From Phocoena phocoena (Eukaryota; Chordata; Mammalia; Artiodactyla; Phocoenidae): a DNA stretch of 64,000 nucleotides. The notes under the pieces were generated by a model that was not told where the DNA came from, did no database searches, and saw nothing but the letters and a program-made list of their open reading frames with translations. The stretch spans positions 68,809,443 to 68,873,442 of the forward strand of contig NC_089230.1 in assembly GCF_963924675.1 (NCBI RefSeq). Direction: 5' to 3'. A program made the position numbers and the translations under genes. The first letter of the stretch is position 1, and each line of letters starts with the position of its first letter. Of the stretch, positions 1-11,756 are shown in pieces.

Positions 1-2045
1 TTATGTTCACACAAGAATTTGCATGCCAATGTTTATAGCAGTTTTATTCATAAATGCCCCAAACTGGCAGCAAACAAGATGTCCTTTAATAGGAGAATGG
101 ATAAACAAACTACAGTACATTCACACAATGGAATACTATTCAGCAATAAAAAGGAATGACCTATTAAGCCACACAAAGACATAGATGAATGTTACATGTA
201 TACTGCTAAGTGAAAGAAGCTAGACTGAAAAGTCTATAATTATACGACAGTCTTGAAAGAGCAATACTATAGAGATAGTAAGTGATCAGTAGTTGCCAGG
301 TGTTCTGGAGAGGGTTGAATTAGTGAAGCACAATTAATTTTTTTTAGGGCAGTGAAACTATTCTGTATGATACTGTAATGGTGAATACATGATACTATGC
401 ATTGGTCAAAACCCACAGAACTTTACAGCATGAAGAAGGACTCAAGGTATACAAATTAAAAAAAGTATCTAGATGGTTGGGAAGTCCAGGATAGAACGTA
501 GAATATGGCAAAAGAATCTGTCTTACAAATGTAATGAAAGAACTTCACTGAAAGAGGTGGGAAAATGGGGTGCTCACCTAACTTTGGATGAGTGGAGTCA
601 GCAAGAATGGAAAGAGGAACTGTACCCACAGGGGTAGAGGTTATCAATTCTGAAACCACTATACATGTATACTAGGATTAAGTATATGGATGGCCAATGG
701 TAAGAGAAGTAATTCTGAAAAGGCTACATACTGTATGATTCCAATTATATGACATTTTATTGAAGTAAGAGGTTACAGGTAAGCGAGAAGGCTAGAATGA
801 TCCATGTGATATAGATTAGAGTCGGAGACATCAGTATAAACTCTCACATTTAGTTTAATATAGATACAGCTGGTTACATACAGAAACATTTATAGATATG
901 TGTACATACACAGATTAGTTATACTTACATATATTTTCTTACTTTGTCTGCTGAGAGGTCCTAGAGGCAATGACACCTCAGTAGCAATGAGCACACCCAA
1001 TTACCAGGTCTTGGTTTCTAATATCAATACTATTCTCCAATAAAAGGAACTAGGGTTCCTTGGAGAAATAGCTGATTCTAGGATTAGGGCAGGAAATATG
1101 CACAATAAGCCTGGAGCATCTTGTAGTGCCAGAAAACTAGGAAGTATTCAAACAAAAAACATAACTCACAATGATGGGGTATGTCAAAGGGACACAGAAG
1201 TTAACTCAAAGAGTTCTTGGGAGCCAAAGCTGAACTATTTGAGCAACAAAATTAAGTAGTACTGGATTATCACCAAAGTATAAAAAAAAATTCATGAGTC
1301 CATATTGACTAAACAGATAGATAAGGAAGAAAAGACAAATCTCCTGTGGAGAACTCCAAATAATCTGTGCAGATACTGCCTCCTCGAGGAGGTGGAGCTT
1401 AACTCTCCACCTCTTAAGTGTGGGCTGTACAAGGTAACTTCTTTCCCAAGAGTACAGCATGGAAAGGGGGGGGAAAAAGTAATTCCACAGTGGAGAAACC
1501 TGACAAACACACTGCCTCAGCCAGGTGACCAAGGTTAACACCAACAGTGAGAAATCATGTTGATTATATGTACCTTTGGTATGATGTGATGACAATGGCA
1601 CTGTACCTCTGTGATCTTTCTCCCCCAGACCCATAAGCCCAGGTCTAATCATGAGAGCAACATTGGACAAATCCCAACTGAGGGGATACAAAATACCTGA
1701 CCAGTACTCCTCAAAACTGCTAAGGTCATCAAAAACAAGGGAAGTCTGAAAAACTGTCACAGCCAAGAGGGGCCTAAGGAGATATGACAACTAAATGTAA
1801 TATGGTATCTTGGGTGAGATCCTGGAACAGAAGAAGGACATTAGGTAAAAACTAAGGAAATGTGAATAAGGTATGGACTTTACTCAGTAACAAAGTATCG
1901 ATATTGGTTTATTAATTGTAACAAATGTATCATGCTAATGTAAGATATTAACAGTTGGGAAAAATGGTTGTGGATTATTTGGAAACTCTTCACAATTTTT
2001 CTGTAAATCTAAAACTATTCTGAAATAAAAAGTTCATTTAAAAAT
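1..2045 (+). mobile_element. Old LINE-1 (L1M-type) 3' region
   Basis: Bases about 20-170 resemble the degenerate C-terminal end of L1 ORF2 (the 'TMEYYSAIKRN' region). The rest resembles L1M 3' UTR, ending near 1995-2040 in the typical TTTCTGTAAATCTAAAACTA and AATAAAAAG tail. Frames are broken. The part from about 1200 to 2040 is paralogous to 32330-33365. Subfamily not assigned; the unit may be a composite of two fragments. Confidence 0.6.
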
Positions 2046-2154
2046 TAATTAGATCAGACTAACCTCAATATTAAACAATCTTACTTAATACAACTCTAGC
2101 CAAGTACCTCTTGTGGTCTTTCATCAAATCCTGACAGACAAAAAGGAGAGCCAT

Positions 2155-2345
2155 GGGCTTCCCTGGTGGCGCAGTGGTTGAGAGTCCGCCTGCCGATGCA
2201 GGGGACACGGGTTCGTGCCCCGGTCTGGGAAGATCCCACATGCCGCGGAGCGGCTGGGCCCGTGAGCCATGGCCGCTGAGCCTGCGCGTCCGGAGCCTGT
2301 CCTCCGCAACGGGAGAGGCCACAACAGTGAGAGGCCCGCGTAACG

Positions 2346-2383
<38 letters not shown>
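2155..2383 (+). mobile_element. CHR-type tRNA-derived SINE, short form
   Basis: It runs from GGGCTTCCCTGGTGGCGCAG to ...GCGTAACGC and a poly-A tail of more than 30 A. A-box-like and B-box-like (GGTTCGTGCCC) pol III promoter sequences are present. It is flanked by a target duplication, AAAAGGAGAGCCATGG. The perfect duplication and long pure tail point to a young insertion. Confidence 0.92.
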
Positions 2384-2385
<2 letters not shown>

Positions 2386-2554
2386 AGAGCCATGGACCAG
2401 ACATAAGGAAATAGGTGAATTTGATGAAACAACCATAATCAAACGGCATTGGCTAAAAGACTGAAGGGCAAGCAAGAAGATTTCTATAAGTATCCCATAG
2501 GGTAGGTTTTTGGATATGACCTTTTTAATGGTTATTATCGAGAACCTGGATGCC

Positions 2555-2871
2555 GGGCTTCCCTGGTGGCACAGTTGTTAAGAATCCACCCACCAATGCA
2601 GGGGACACAGGTTTGAGCCCTGGCCCAGGAAGATCCCACATGCCATGGAGCAACTAAGCCCGTGAATCACAACTACTGAGCCTGCACTCTAGAGCCCACG
2701 TGCCACAACTACTGAAGCCCGCGCTCCACAATGAGAAAAGCCACCGCAACGAGAAGCCCGTGCACCGCAACGAAGAGTAGCCCCTGCTCGCCACAACCAG
2801 AGAAAGCCCGCACACAGCAACAAAGAGACAATGCAGCCAAAAATAAAAATAAATAAATTAAAAAGAAAAAA
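2555..2871 (+). mobile_element. CHR-type SINE, long form
   Basis: It shares the tRNA-related head with the short form, followed by the longer body (repeated 'CACAACTACTGA' units) and an AAATAAATAAA tail. The flanking duplication AGAACCTGGATGCC / AGAACGTGGATGCC has one mismatch. Confidence 0.9.
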
Positions 2872-2885
2872 AGAACGTGGATGCC

Positions 2886-4690
2886 AAGAGAGTGTATGCT
2901 AATAAGATCTGCTTAAACAGGGAAGGACAAAAATCTTGAATTAACAAAATCAACATTTTAAATGATACTGACAAGTTGCAGAGGCAGAATGGATCTAACA
3001 CAGTGAAATTAAAAAGAAAAAAAAAAGACTACTTTGTGTGCCAAAACACAACATATAAAAATGTAAATAATTTAAGAGTAGTTTTCTTTTTTAATTTTTG
3101 TGATTTTAGTAACCTCGTTGAGTTGTGAGAATAAGGCCACCCAAAAAGGTAACGTCATCTTAAGTAACACTAAGATGAAGGGGATGAGAGTACCAATGAC
3201 TTCAGAGCCTGCCAGATAGCATTTGGGGTACACATAAGTTTTGAGAATTACACATGAATAAGAACAACAAACAAAATGCACTAAAAGGTCAGGAATCATG
3301 ACTGTAGATTTAAAATAATGCCACACCAGTACGGCTTTTAGTCTTTAGAATAAAAGAAGACTAAGTGTGGACATGATGACGATCCTTAAGCATCTCAATT
3401 GCTATGGCACGAAAGAGGGATTTGTACTTTGTTAGGTATGGCTTTAGGGGTAGCACTAGATCCAAAGGATGGCAACTCTAAGAATGTAGTTTTTCACAAT
3501 TTACACAATGAATATTATCTAATAGCAGGCTATGAATGGACTGAATTACACAGTTACCATTCTCTAGAAGTCTTCAAGCAAAGGCCCATTTATTTATCAG
3601 TGATGTTTTAGAAGGGAGTTAAAATTGGGTAAAAAATAAATGGGCATTCAGTGTCTTTCCAATTCTGAGATGATAACTAAAGAAAAGCAAAAGTAATATG
3701 TAAGCCTAAAGATCCTGTGATATTCAATGGACATCTACTTGAATTATGCTGATTTAGTTATTAGAGTTATCTTATTCTAGGATACTAAAATCTTAAGGTG
3801 AAACCAGCATTTTTAATTTAGTCCCACACACTCTCAGTCCCTAAATCAAAGAGCATTTCTTGGTTTATCTGGGCTTTAGTAGTTCTAAAATTAGTCAATA
3901 AAAATTAATTATTTAAAACAAGATTAAGTGGATCATCTACTGTTCAAATAGTACATCAAACCTTCAAAGGCTTTGTTATAAACAAACTAATGAGCACAGC
4001 TTATTATGGTGTACTGATTACTGTCTGAGCTCTAGCTCTTCTCATCAAACTTGCTATAGGCTAGTGTAGGGTAAACCAAGGGGCTGGATATATCATATAA
4101 AAAGCTAAAACTTCCACATGCTGTAGAAGCATCCAATTTGAAAATATAAATAAATTAGTATGTATGTGTAAAATGTTAATTCCTTCAAGTTTTTCAAAGG
4201 AGGAAATAAACATACACTTCTAGTCTATGTGATTACCCACAGAATAACTCCCACCAAAGAAGTATTCTAAATAACGGAGAACCAAGTAAAGATTACGGCT
4301 GCAGAGTCTCTCAGTCATGTAACATCTCTCTGGTTGCTTCACGAGTTGTAATGAAATCTGGCTACCTACAATCCATCTGTTATTGTAGAAACTCCTTTTG
4401 CCTGCACAGTCCAAATTATTCCAGTAGCTATGCCATGTGAAGACCATGGAATAAAGCAGCACAGAGATAGGCAAAGACATTTGTTAACAGAAACAACGTT
4501 AGGCACATTTAAACAAATAAGGAAACTGAGCACATATTCTTTTAAGGTAAATTTTAAATCTCTGCTAAGGTAAAGGTTCCATTTTCCTGCGTTAGCATAA
4601 TGTGTGAGTTTGGCAAAGACAGTCTTCAGAAACCAACAACAGAAAAAAGGATTTAATTATTTAAGCTAGGTGCAATTTTATTTTATTAGG
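2886..4690. other. Intron 4 sequence, no gene seen
   Basis: This is AT-rich ZNF292 intron with only short chance frames. No exon, RNA gene or clear repeat was recognised. Confidence 0.6.
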
Positions 4691-4694
4691 CTGG

Positions 4695-4945
4695 GTGCAA
4701 CGTGGCATAATATAAAAAGGAGAGAAGCTGGGGACCTCACTTCAATTCCTGGCTCTGCCTCACATCACTGACAATGTGATGTAGAAAAGAACTCATCTTT
4801 CTGAGCCTCCATTTTCTCACCTATAAAATAGGGACAATAAAGATCCCACTTTTTCCCCAGGATCATTGTGAAGGCTAAATGAAACCAGGCACATAAAAGC
4901 ACATTTCAAACTGTAAGGAACTATACAATGTAATCTGATATTATT
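4695..4945 (+). repeat. MIR element
   Basis: This is a diverged match to the MIR core, including a 'CTGAGCCTCCATTTTCTCACC' -like segment followed by 'AAAATAGGGACAATAA' and 'GGCTAAATGAAACCAGG'. It lies in intron 4. Confidence 0.75.
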
Positions 4946-4949
4946 ATTA

Positions 4950-6149
4950 ATATATCATATGTCCAATATTTCCAAAGCTGAGAAGACTAAAAAGTATAAT
5001 TTGGTTACAGGAATAAAAACATGGTGGTGGTAATATATTGCGAATAAAAAACTAATATGACAAAGGCAAAACAACTCCAAGATTCTCAACTTTTAAATGT
5101 TGTTGTTGTTCTTCCTATTTTAAATAATGAGGGTCTGAGAACAATGTAGCTAATCTGTGGATATACACAAAGGAAGGGAGGTAATAAAAATAAACTTTTG
5201 GTGAAAACTAAGAAACAGATAACACTGCTAAAACTATCCAGAAATGGGGAGAAATGTTGAGAGGGGAGTCAGGTAGGAACAACCAGCTTGAAGAGAAGTT
5301 TCCAGATTAGCTGAGAAGCCTTTTGGTAAATATCAAAGTACCAGAAGAGTTAACAAATAATGAACGTACACTCCTTTCTCAGAGCCTTCAGAAATTGCTA
5401 TCACATAGCAAAATACCTAGAGTTTGCCATCAGTCAACAAGAAAACATCAATAAACAATGGAAGAAGCTTATTTACTTCTCTAGTTAAATACCTTGGGAA
5501 AACTTGGGGTAGAATCTGGGCACTTTCCTAAATAATCTCAAGAAAAGTACCAACGACAATAATTGTGCTCTTCTTCGTAGCACATACAATTTTTGAATTC
5601 TGAACATTAAGTGTTATACATATTAGTGATTTAGCCATCTAATTCTGATAGGCTACCTGCCAGTTTGAGTGTGACTGGGATCTTTGTTGCCTAAGCTCAT
5701 ACAATAATAACAAAGCAGGATAAAGTTAAGTCTGAGAAAAAAAGCTGTTTGAGAAAGAGTACTAATCTCAGAGACAGAAGATTTGAGAGTTCCCGCATTA
5801 ATTTCTTATTCTGAGGAAAATCATTTCACTACCCTGTTTCTGCTTCTCCATCTGTCAAATAAGTTAGTTATCAAATATAAGCTAGATTGCCACCTGTCAG
5901 GATGTTACAGAGGGAATTCCTCTGATCAAATAATGTTGAGGAAAAAAACTGTTACTCTAAGATTATATAATCCTATAAACACATCTTCCCCCAATAAAAA
6001 AAAGGTGAAGGGCCTCAAGCACCTCATATAAAATTTAATTAAATGGTCCTTCTTGGAATATCTTGAGATGAATTATATCAAAACAATTTTAAGTACTTAT
6101 TTCTAGTCTAATGATTCTTTTTTTTCTCTCTGCTCTCTAGAAAATTTAC
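4950..6149. other. Intron 4 flank of exon 4, no gene seen
   Basis: The sequence is AT-rich and intronic. A short MIR-like fragment is possible at about 5795-5880 (CATTTCACTACCCTG...CCATCTGTCAAATAAG). Nothing else was recognised. Confidence 0.5.
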
Positions 6150-6285
6150 CTTTATCCTTATCCAATGGTTCCTGGGAAAGAATAGTGCACAGTACCGGGT
6201 TTTTCCACACCCCAGTCTCTTGAGCTAGAGTAGCTAAAAAATGCAATTCACAGCTGCCATTCTCCATCAGCTTTTCATGAGCTAC
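6150..6285 (-). CDS. ZNF292: ZNF292 coding exon 4
   Basis: This is a 136-bp exon on the minus strand. The acceptor ATTTATAG ends at 6286 and the donor GTAAAT begins at 6149. It encodes 45 codons, from VAHEKLMENGSCELHFLATL to ...SQEPLDKDK, plus one base of the next codon, so it ends in phase 1. It is the last ZNF292 exon seen in the window. I looked for the expected continuation (VNEFLAFEGP...) on the minus strand between 1 and 6149 and did not find it. The rest of the gene should therefore lie beyond the left edge. The protein is truncated here only by the window limit, with no frameshift or stop in any of the four exons. Confidence 0.95.
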
Positions 6286-6889
6286 CTATAAATATTAAAT
6301 AAACATCCAAAGAATTACAACAGATTTTCAAAAGCAAGCTTATCAGGCTTTAAATATAATACTAAACTTTTGAAAAATAAGACTTTTATCTTAAAATTTT
6401 CATGTCACATTACAAAGTGCTGAATCCTTTACTTCTGATTTTTAAAGATGAATCTCAAGGACAAGAATTATATTAATTATAAAATTTAAATAAATAAAAT
6501 GTATTTCTAGAAATAAGTTCATATTATTTTCTCCCCAAAATCTAAACCGAGAGCAAAGTTATTTCTCAAGGAAGCTATTAGAGTATCCATAGCATGAAAG
6601 ACCTTACACGTTTTATATCCTCTGTGTTAGTAAAAAATTTTCCAAAAAAACTTCTACCATTAACAAATGACAAATCTGCATCAAGGTCTAAGTGACAACT
6701 TGTATACACATATTTCAATAAAAGGGACTTATGAAAAGAAAACAACTAAATGTATGATTTTTCATTTATTCATGACATAGCCTTACAATATCCTATTAAA
6801 GCTGACACTGAATCTTGCTTACTTGTTGTTTACAAGTGTTCATGCAATTAGCATATTCTTCAGGTCACAAAAGACCAATAGTTTTAACT

Positions 6890-7090
6890 CAATTCAGAAA
6901 ATGTTTATTGAGAATTTCTATGGGCAAAGTACCAAGGAAGAGAGCAACTAGTCCCTGCGTTTATGGGGCATATTATCCTCTAGTGGAGTAAAGAGATGCT
7001 TAAAAACAGTTAAAACACAGGCAAAATAAAACAAATGCTGTTAAGCAGGTATAAAATAAGCCCAAGGAAGCTCTGAAATGAAAGCAAAGT
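6890..7090 (-). repeat. L2 LINE fragment
   Basis: Antisense L2-like 3' sequence: AATGTTTATTGAGAATTTC followed by CTAGTGGAGTAAA. Diverged. Other weak L2-like pieces occur at about 7566-7670 and 8385-8445. All lie in intron 3 (6286-8567), which otherwise shows no gene. Confidence 0.5.
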
Positions 7091-8055
7091 GTCATGGAAA
7101 CTCTTAAAGCTGCACACTGTGTTTGTATAAAAAGTCTATTCCTCAAAACCATAAAAATCTCACTGAACAAGTTCAAGTGCTTTAAGAAATTTTCTTTGAG
7201 CAACTGCTGAGAGCTCCATACTGGGATTTAAAGAGTTATTTCCTCCTCATTAAACCATATGAAAAAGTATCAAGTAGTGCTATTGTTTCAAAAAAGAAAG
7301 TTGAAAAGGTTTACCTTATGTTGACAAACAAAATTAATATGAGGAATTCAGTATTATATTTGTATATAAACTATTTATATAATTAATTCTGTGGTAGAGT
7401 GTATCTGAGTGCCAAACAATCAAAAAAAGTTCTGAGATAATCATTTACCTAAAAATAACCACTTGCTGGGAAAAAAAACCTGAGACAAAAGTTACTGATA
7501 TGCTGAAGTACAAATTGCATGATCAAAAAGTTAGCTGCAATGTGACAAACACGACAAGACACTTTCAACAGTTATTAAGTATCTACCGACTATGTGTAAA
7601 ACTCTATGTTGAATCCTTTGGAATAAAGGTATGAATCCTATCTTCAGGAATTTTGCACTTGATGTAATTTTAATATTTAATATTAAAATAGGAAAGTTGA
7701 TTTCTCTAACTATAGTTTATTTCACATGCTTCTAAAATTTGAGACTAATCCTCTTTTAATATCTCTTATTTGGAAAAACATAAGGCCAAAAGATATTTTA
7801 AGAACTCTGGCTAGAGGAACAGAGAGACAACTATACTTTTTGAGACTAGTTGGCAGGAACATTCTTCTTAACTAACCAATTAATCAAACTTTACTTGAAG
7901 CTATAAAATATCCAGCACAATCTAGTGCTTAACAAAATTTAACATTCTTGAAATACTGCAAAACAACTAAGTGCTAAACTATGTAGTACTTTTATAAGTA
8001 GAATAACAGCCCTAAGTAACAGAGATAAGCATGTATTTTCAGATATAGGAGAAAA

Positions 8056-8262
8056 AGTATGGACTACGGAGTAAAGAATCTTGGTTCAAATAACTACTCT
8101 GATATTAGCTATACAAGTTTGGGCAGATAAATATTTTAGAGTTGAGCCTCAGTTTCCTCACCTTTAAAATGGGAAAAATATACCTACCCCCACAAAGTTT
8201 TCATAAGGATTAAATGAGATATGTTAAATTCTTATAAAGCATATTGCAATTTTCAACAATTA
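8056..8262 (+). repeat. MIR element
   Basis: The diverged MIR core with GAGCCTCAGTTTCCTCACC, AAAATGGGAAAAATA and GGATTAAATGAGAT lies in intron 3 of ZNF292, about 300 bp from exon 3. Confidence 0.8.
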
Positions 8263-8567
8263 GTTAAACTGTTTCTAAATACAAATGAGGGCATTTTCTT
8301 TTGTGTTCCCTTACTGCTCTGGCAAAGTTCTAATTATCTGATCTTAAAGAACAGTGAAATATTCAACCAATCTACTTAAATGTATATATTCATTTAGCAC
8401 ACATCTATTGAGCACTGACTATATGCAAGACATTAATGTTAATAAGAACAGCAATTAATGTTTGTCATTACTTAAATCATTTAAAGTTTAACCAAATAAT
8501 TTATTAAGAATAAAGAAAATTGCCATAAAATATACCTATATTAAATCTAGTAGGTAAATATTCTCAC

Positions 8568-8646
8568 CTGCACCAGTGTCTGAAATTGTTCCCACTGTTT
8601 ATCAGATAACTCAACAGGCAGACACAGTAAAAGGTCAACACAGCTT
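8568..8646 (-). CDS. ZNF292: ZNF292 coding exon 3
   Basis: This is a 79-bp exon on the minus strand. The acceptor TTTTTTAG ends at 8647 and the donor GTGAGA begins at 8567. Its first base completes the leucine codon split from exon 2. It then reads SCVDLLLCLPVELSDKQWEQ and continues FQTLVQ. Exons 1-3 total 402 bases, exactly 134 codons, which supports the chosen borders. Intron 2, between this exon and exon 2, is only 194 bp (8647-8840). The segment belongs to the N-terminal helical part of ZNF292 and carries no zinc finger. Confidence 0.95.
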
Positions 8647-8840
8647 CTAAAAAACAAAAAGTTGGTAAGGATACAAATAATTACTAAAATTCAAAGTAAA
8701 ATAAGATGAATAATTCTAATATCATCAGTAGACTGTCCATAACTAATCTATTTAAAATTAAACTATCATAAGATTTGAGATACAGAGTTAAAAACAAAAA
8801 AGCTAAATCTAGTTTTTTATTTACTCAAAGGTCTACTCAC

Positions 8841-8995
8841 AATGCCAAGCGTTCCAGAACCAATGCTACATTTTCACATTCAGAGGTAAGATAAGGTCGG
8901 GCTTTAACATAACTTTGGATAGCCACTGTGTATACCTCCAATAAAGGTAAAGGATCTTCTGAAGTTTTCCATTTCTCTGCATATTCAAGGAGTGT
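8841..8995 (-). CDS. ZNF292: ZNF292 coding exon 2
   Basis: This is a 155-bp exon. On the minus strand the acceptor ...CAAACAG precedes the exon at 8995 and the donor GTGAGT follows at 8840. It encodes TLLEYAEKWKTSEDPLPLLE onward to ...ENVALVLERLA plus two bases of a leucine codon, with no stop in the used frame. It continues exon 1 exactly in phase 0, after an intron of about 44.2 kb. The residues match the conserved N-terminal helical region of ZNF292, which lies well before the zinc fingers; no zinc-binding Cys/His pattern occurs here. Although short, the exon is surrounded by AT-rich intron and ends in strong splice consensus sites. Confidence 0.96.
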
Positions 8996-9630
8996 CTGTT
9001 TGGAAGGGATAATAAAAAGTATTCAACGTAAATAAAAATACATATTGATTAATCAACTGTTTTTCTTTCCTCCCTAAGAAATTTTGAGAAATAACTTTTA
9101 TTTATAAAAACAAAAAGCAGGTTATACTGATTAAAACATTGAAAGTAATAAAGCCGTAATCTTATTTCCAGCAGCTCTTTGTAGGAGACAAGATTAGTGT
9201 TAATTCATCCAACAATAGCATCTTTTCATGAAGTTTGGTTTTAAATAGTGAAAGCATTATCTCCTCTCTTTCCAAGTCAAAATCCACCCTTTCACCCACA
9301 AATTTCTAAGATTTAAAAGTTATTTTAAAAAGAAGACACCTGGGCAAGTAATACTTGGCCAGGCATGCAGTGAAGAATTTCAAATATTTATGTGTTCTAT
9401 TTTTCATGCAAGGAACATAAAATTCAACACCTAACAAATAAATTAACCACATATGGTCAGAAAAGACATGAAATGTTTTCAGTTAATAAAAAATAGTACA
9501 TAGTATATTACTGGTTTTTATGATGAGTTATCACTAAAAATATCTAAAGATGTTCAACACACATAAAATCACTATTAAAGATATTAAAGAATGATTATAA
9601 GGTCAAGAAATTTTTGTAATAAAGTGCTTG

Positions 9631-10066
9631 GTTTTTTATTTTATTTATTTTCATTTTTGGCTGCGTTGGGTCTTCATTGCTGCGCACAGGCTTTCTCGGG
9701 CTTTCTCTAGTTGCGGCGAGCAGGGGCTACTCTTTGTTGCTGTGTGCGGGCTTCCCACTGTGGTGGCTTCTCTTGTTGCCGAGCATGGGTTCTAGGTGTG
9801 TGGGCTTCAGTAGCTGTGGCGTGCGGGCTTCCCACTGTGGTGGCTTCTCTTGTTGCCAAGCATGGGTTCTAGGTGTGCGGGCTTCAGTAGTTTTGGCTCG
9901 CGGGCTCAGTAGTTGTGGTTCGTGGGCTCTAGAGTGCAGGCTCAGTAGTTGTGGCGCACAGGCGTAGCTGCTCTGTGACACGTGGGGTCTTCCCAGACCA
10001 GGCCTGGAACCTGTGTTCCCTGCACTGGCAGGCGGATTCTTAACCACTGCACCACCAGGGAAGCCC
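9631..10066 (-). mobile_element. CHR-type SINE, long form, with internal tandem duplication
   Basis: The minus-strand head (GGGCTTCCCTGG complement) is at the right end and the T-rich tail at the left. A segment of about 78 bp at 9746-9823 is repeated almost exactly at 9824-9901 (both contain GCGGGCTTCCCACTGTGGTG), making the copy longer than its relatives. Flanked by AAAGTGCTTG at the left and TAATGTGCTTG at the right. Confidence 0.88.
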
Positions 10067-10078
10067 CTAATGTGCTTG

Positions 10079-10304
10079 TTTTTTTTGTTTTTTTCTGCGG
10101 TACGCGGGGCCTCTCACTGTTGTGGCCTCTCCCGTTGCGGAGCACAGGCTCCGGACGCGCAGGCTCCGGACGCGCAGGCTCAGCGGCCATGGCTCACGGG
10201 CCCAGCCGCTCGGCAGTATGTGGGACCTTCCCGGACCAGGGCACAAACCCGTATCCCCTGCATCGGCAGGCAGACTCTCAACCACTGCATCACCAGGGAA
10301 GCCC
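10079..10304 (-). mobile_element. CHR-type SINE, short form, inserted at the edge of the previous SINE
   Basis: This minus-strand short-form copy has a 15-bp internal direct duplication (GGCTCCGGACGCGCA twice, near 10148-10177). It abuts the target duplication of the neighbouring SINE and is followed by another AAGTGCTTG at 10305-10313. Confidence 0.9.
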
Positions 10305-10313
10305 AAGTGCTTG

Positions 10314-11741
10314 TGTTTTACAATAAAAAACTCTTCATCAGGAAAAACAAAGTGCTGTTTATCCTACAGAATGAAGAGATGGAAGAAACTGGCAACAGTA
10401 AACAGACACCTATGCGTTCTATAACTACTAACATTGTGAGTTACTAAAAACTATCTAAAAGGTTCTACTATTATGCTAAATGAAGTAGAACTCTAATTAA
10501 ATGTTTTTAGAATATAGAAGACTGCCACAATTAGTCTTTCTCACTCTTCAAGGTTTAAGACTCATCAACATGTGGCAAATTCAGGTGTTATTTTGTAGAA
10601 AAGAGGTATCTTGAAGGAAAACTCCATAAGGCCTTGCTTGTATCCTCTGGCATACAGAAGCAGCTTTTTACAAATGTGCAGGTAGGAAAGTAGGAAGGGA
10701 GGAAGGGAGGAAGGAAGGAATTATATTCTACTATCACACACTCAAAAGAAAACACATTACTTTCTCCTCTCTACAACCCTCTAACTACTAAAAGTAGTAA
10801 GTGATCAAAGAGAATACGGAAGAAAAAAAGGATAGAAAAGGTAATCTGGTAAATTAAAGAGCAACATAAGAACCACTTACTTTCTGAGTAGTCATATATT
10901 CATAAACCCTGACTCTCTCCAAGTTGGACAGAAGTGCAGGTTACTTGAAGGCCCAGTACTTGCAACTGCCTTCTGAAGTAAGGGCAGTCTTGTGGGACTG
11001 AGCCCTTTAACCTGTGGAGTCTGAGCTAACTGAACTGTGGGACACCTATTTGGTGTTGGAGAGCTTGAGAAGAGGTACTGGAAAAAACACCATATGTTTG
11101 GTGTCAGCAGTGCAAATATCTCTCAACAGGACTTAGAAAAATCGAAACAAAACCTACCAACTGAAGGGAAAAGTCTACATTCTGGAATTGTTTTGTGATG
11201 ATCCCTCTACTTCTAGGAATAAAACTGGTGATATGATGGAGGATGACCTCACTCACATCTTCAAGGTTTTTGGAATTAACACCAACTATGCATACAATTC
11301 TTACTTTAGCTAGCACCTGTCTTTCTACATAAAGTCATTAAATATTATTTTCCTTTTTCTGGAAAAAGAAGTTTAGGCGTCTGGGGAATTTCATGCCAGG
11401 CCAATGTACCCAATCTCACATGGGTTCAATTGAAAGCTTAGGTTTCCCCTATTAGTCCTCTTGCAGTAATGAATCAATTTCCCATAATAGTTTTAATTTT
11501 TCCTGAAAAAGAAAATATACTGTACTGATCTCCAAAAAGCTTTGAAATTATAAGCTTCTTCCTTTCTTGTCTCCCAACACCCCCAAGAAAAACCCTAGAA
11601 AAAAAAATCACATATATCTACATGTATGTACATATATCTACATTTTACCCAAGCTCTACATTTCTTGATATGTCTAGCTCTGCAAAGGGTACTTATACAT
11701 TACTTCTTTCCTTTATATACTTGAGTTCTACTGTCCTCAGG
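10314..11741. other. Intron 1 sequence, no gene seen
   Basis: Contains a (GGAA)n-like microsatellite at 10682-10720. The rest is AT-rich intron without a recognised gene or clear repeat. Confidence 0.55.
10682..10720 (+). repeat. GGAA/GGGA microsatellite
   Basis: Imperfect run of GGAAGGGA and GGAA units in ZNF292 intron 1. Confidence 0.85.
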
Positions 11742-11756
11742 TGAAAAAGTTTTCCT

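Noticed and set aside
1206..1790. 194-codon minus-strand frame
   Set aside because: Lies antisense in an old L1 3' region; its paralogue at 32330-33365 does not keep the frame.
2153..2350. Recurring frame MGFPGGAVVESPPADAG... seen at several places
   Set aside because: It is the translated head of the CHR-type SINE; the same frame and its antisense versions recur in each copy, so it is not a gene family.
1..6149. Search for ZNF292 exon 5 in the left part of the window
   Set aside because: The expected start of the next exon was not found on the minus strand; the region reads as intron and repeats.
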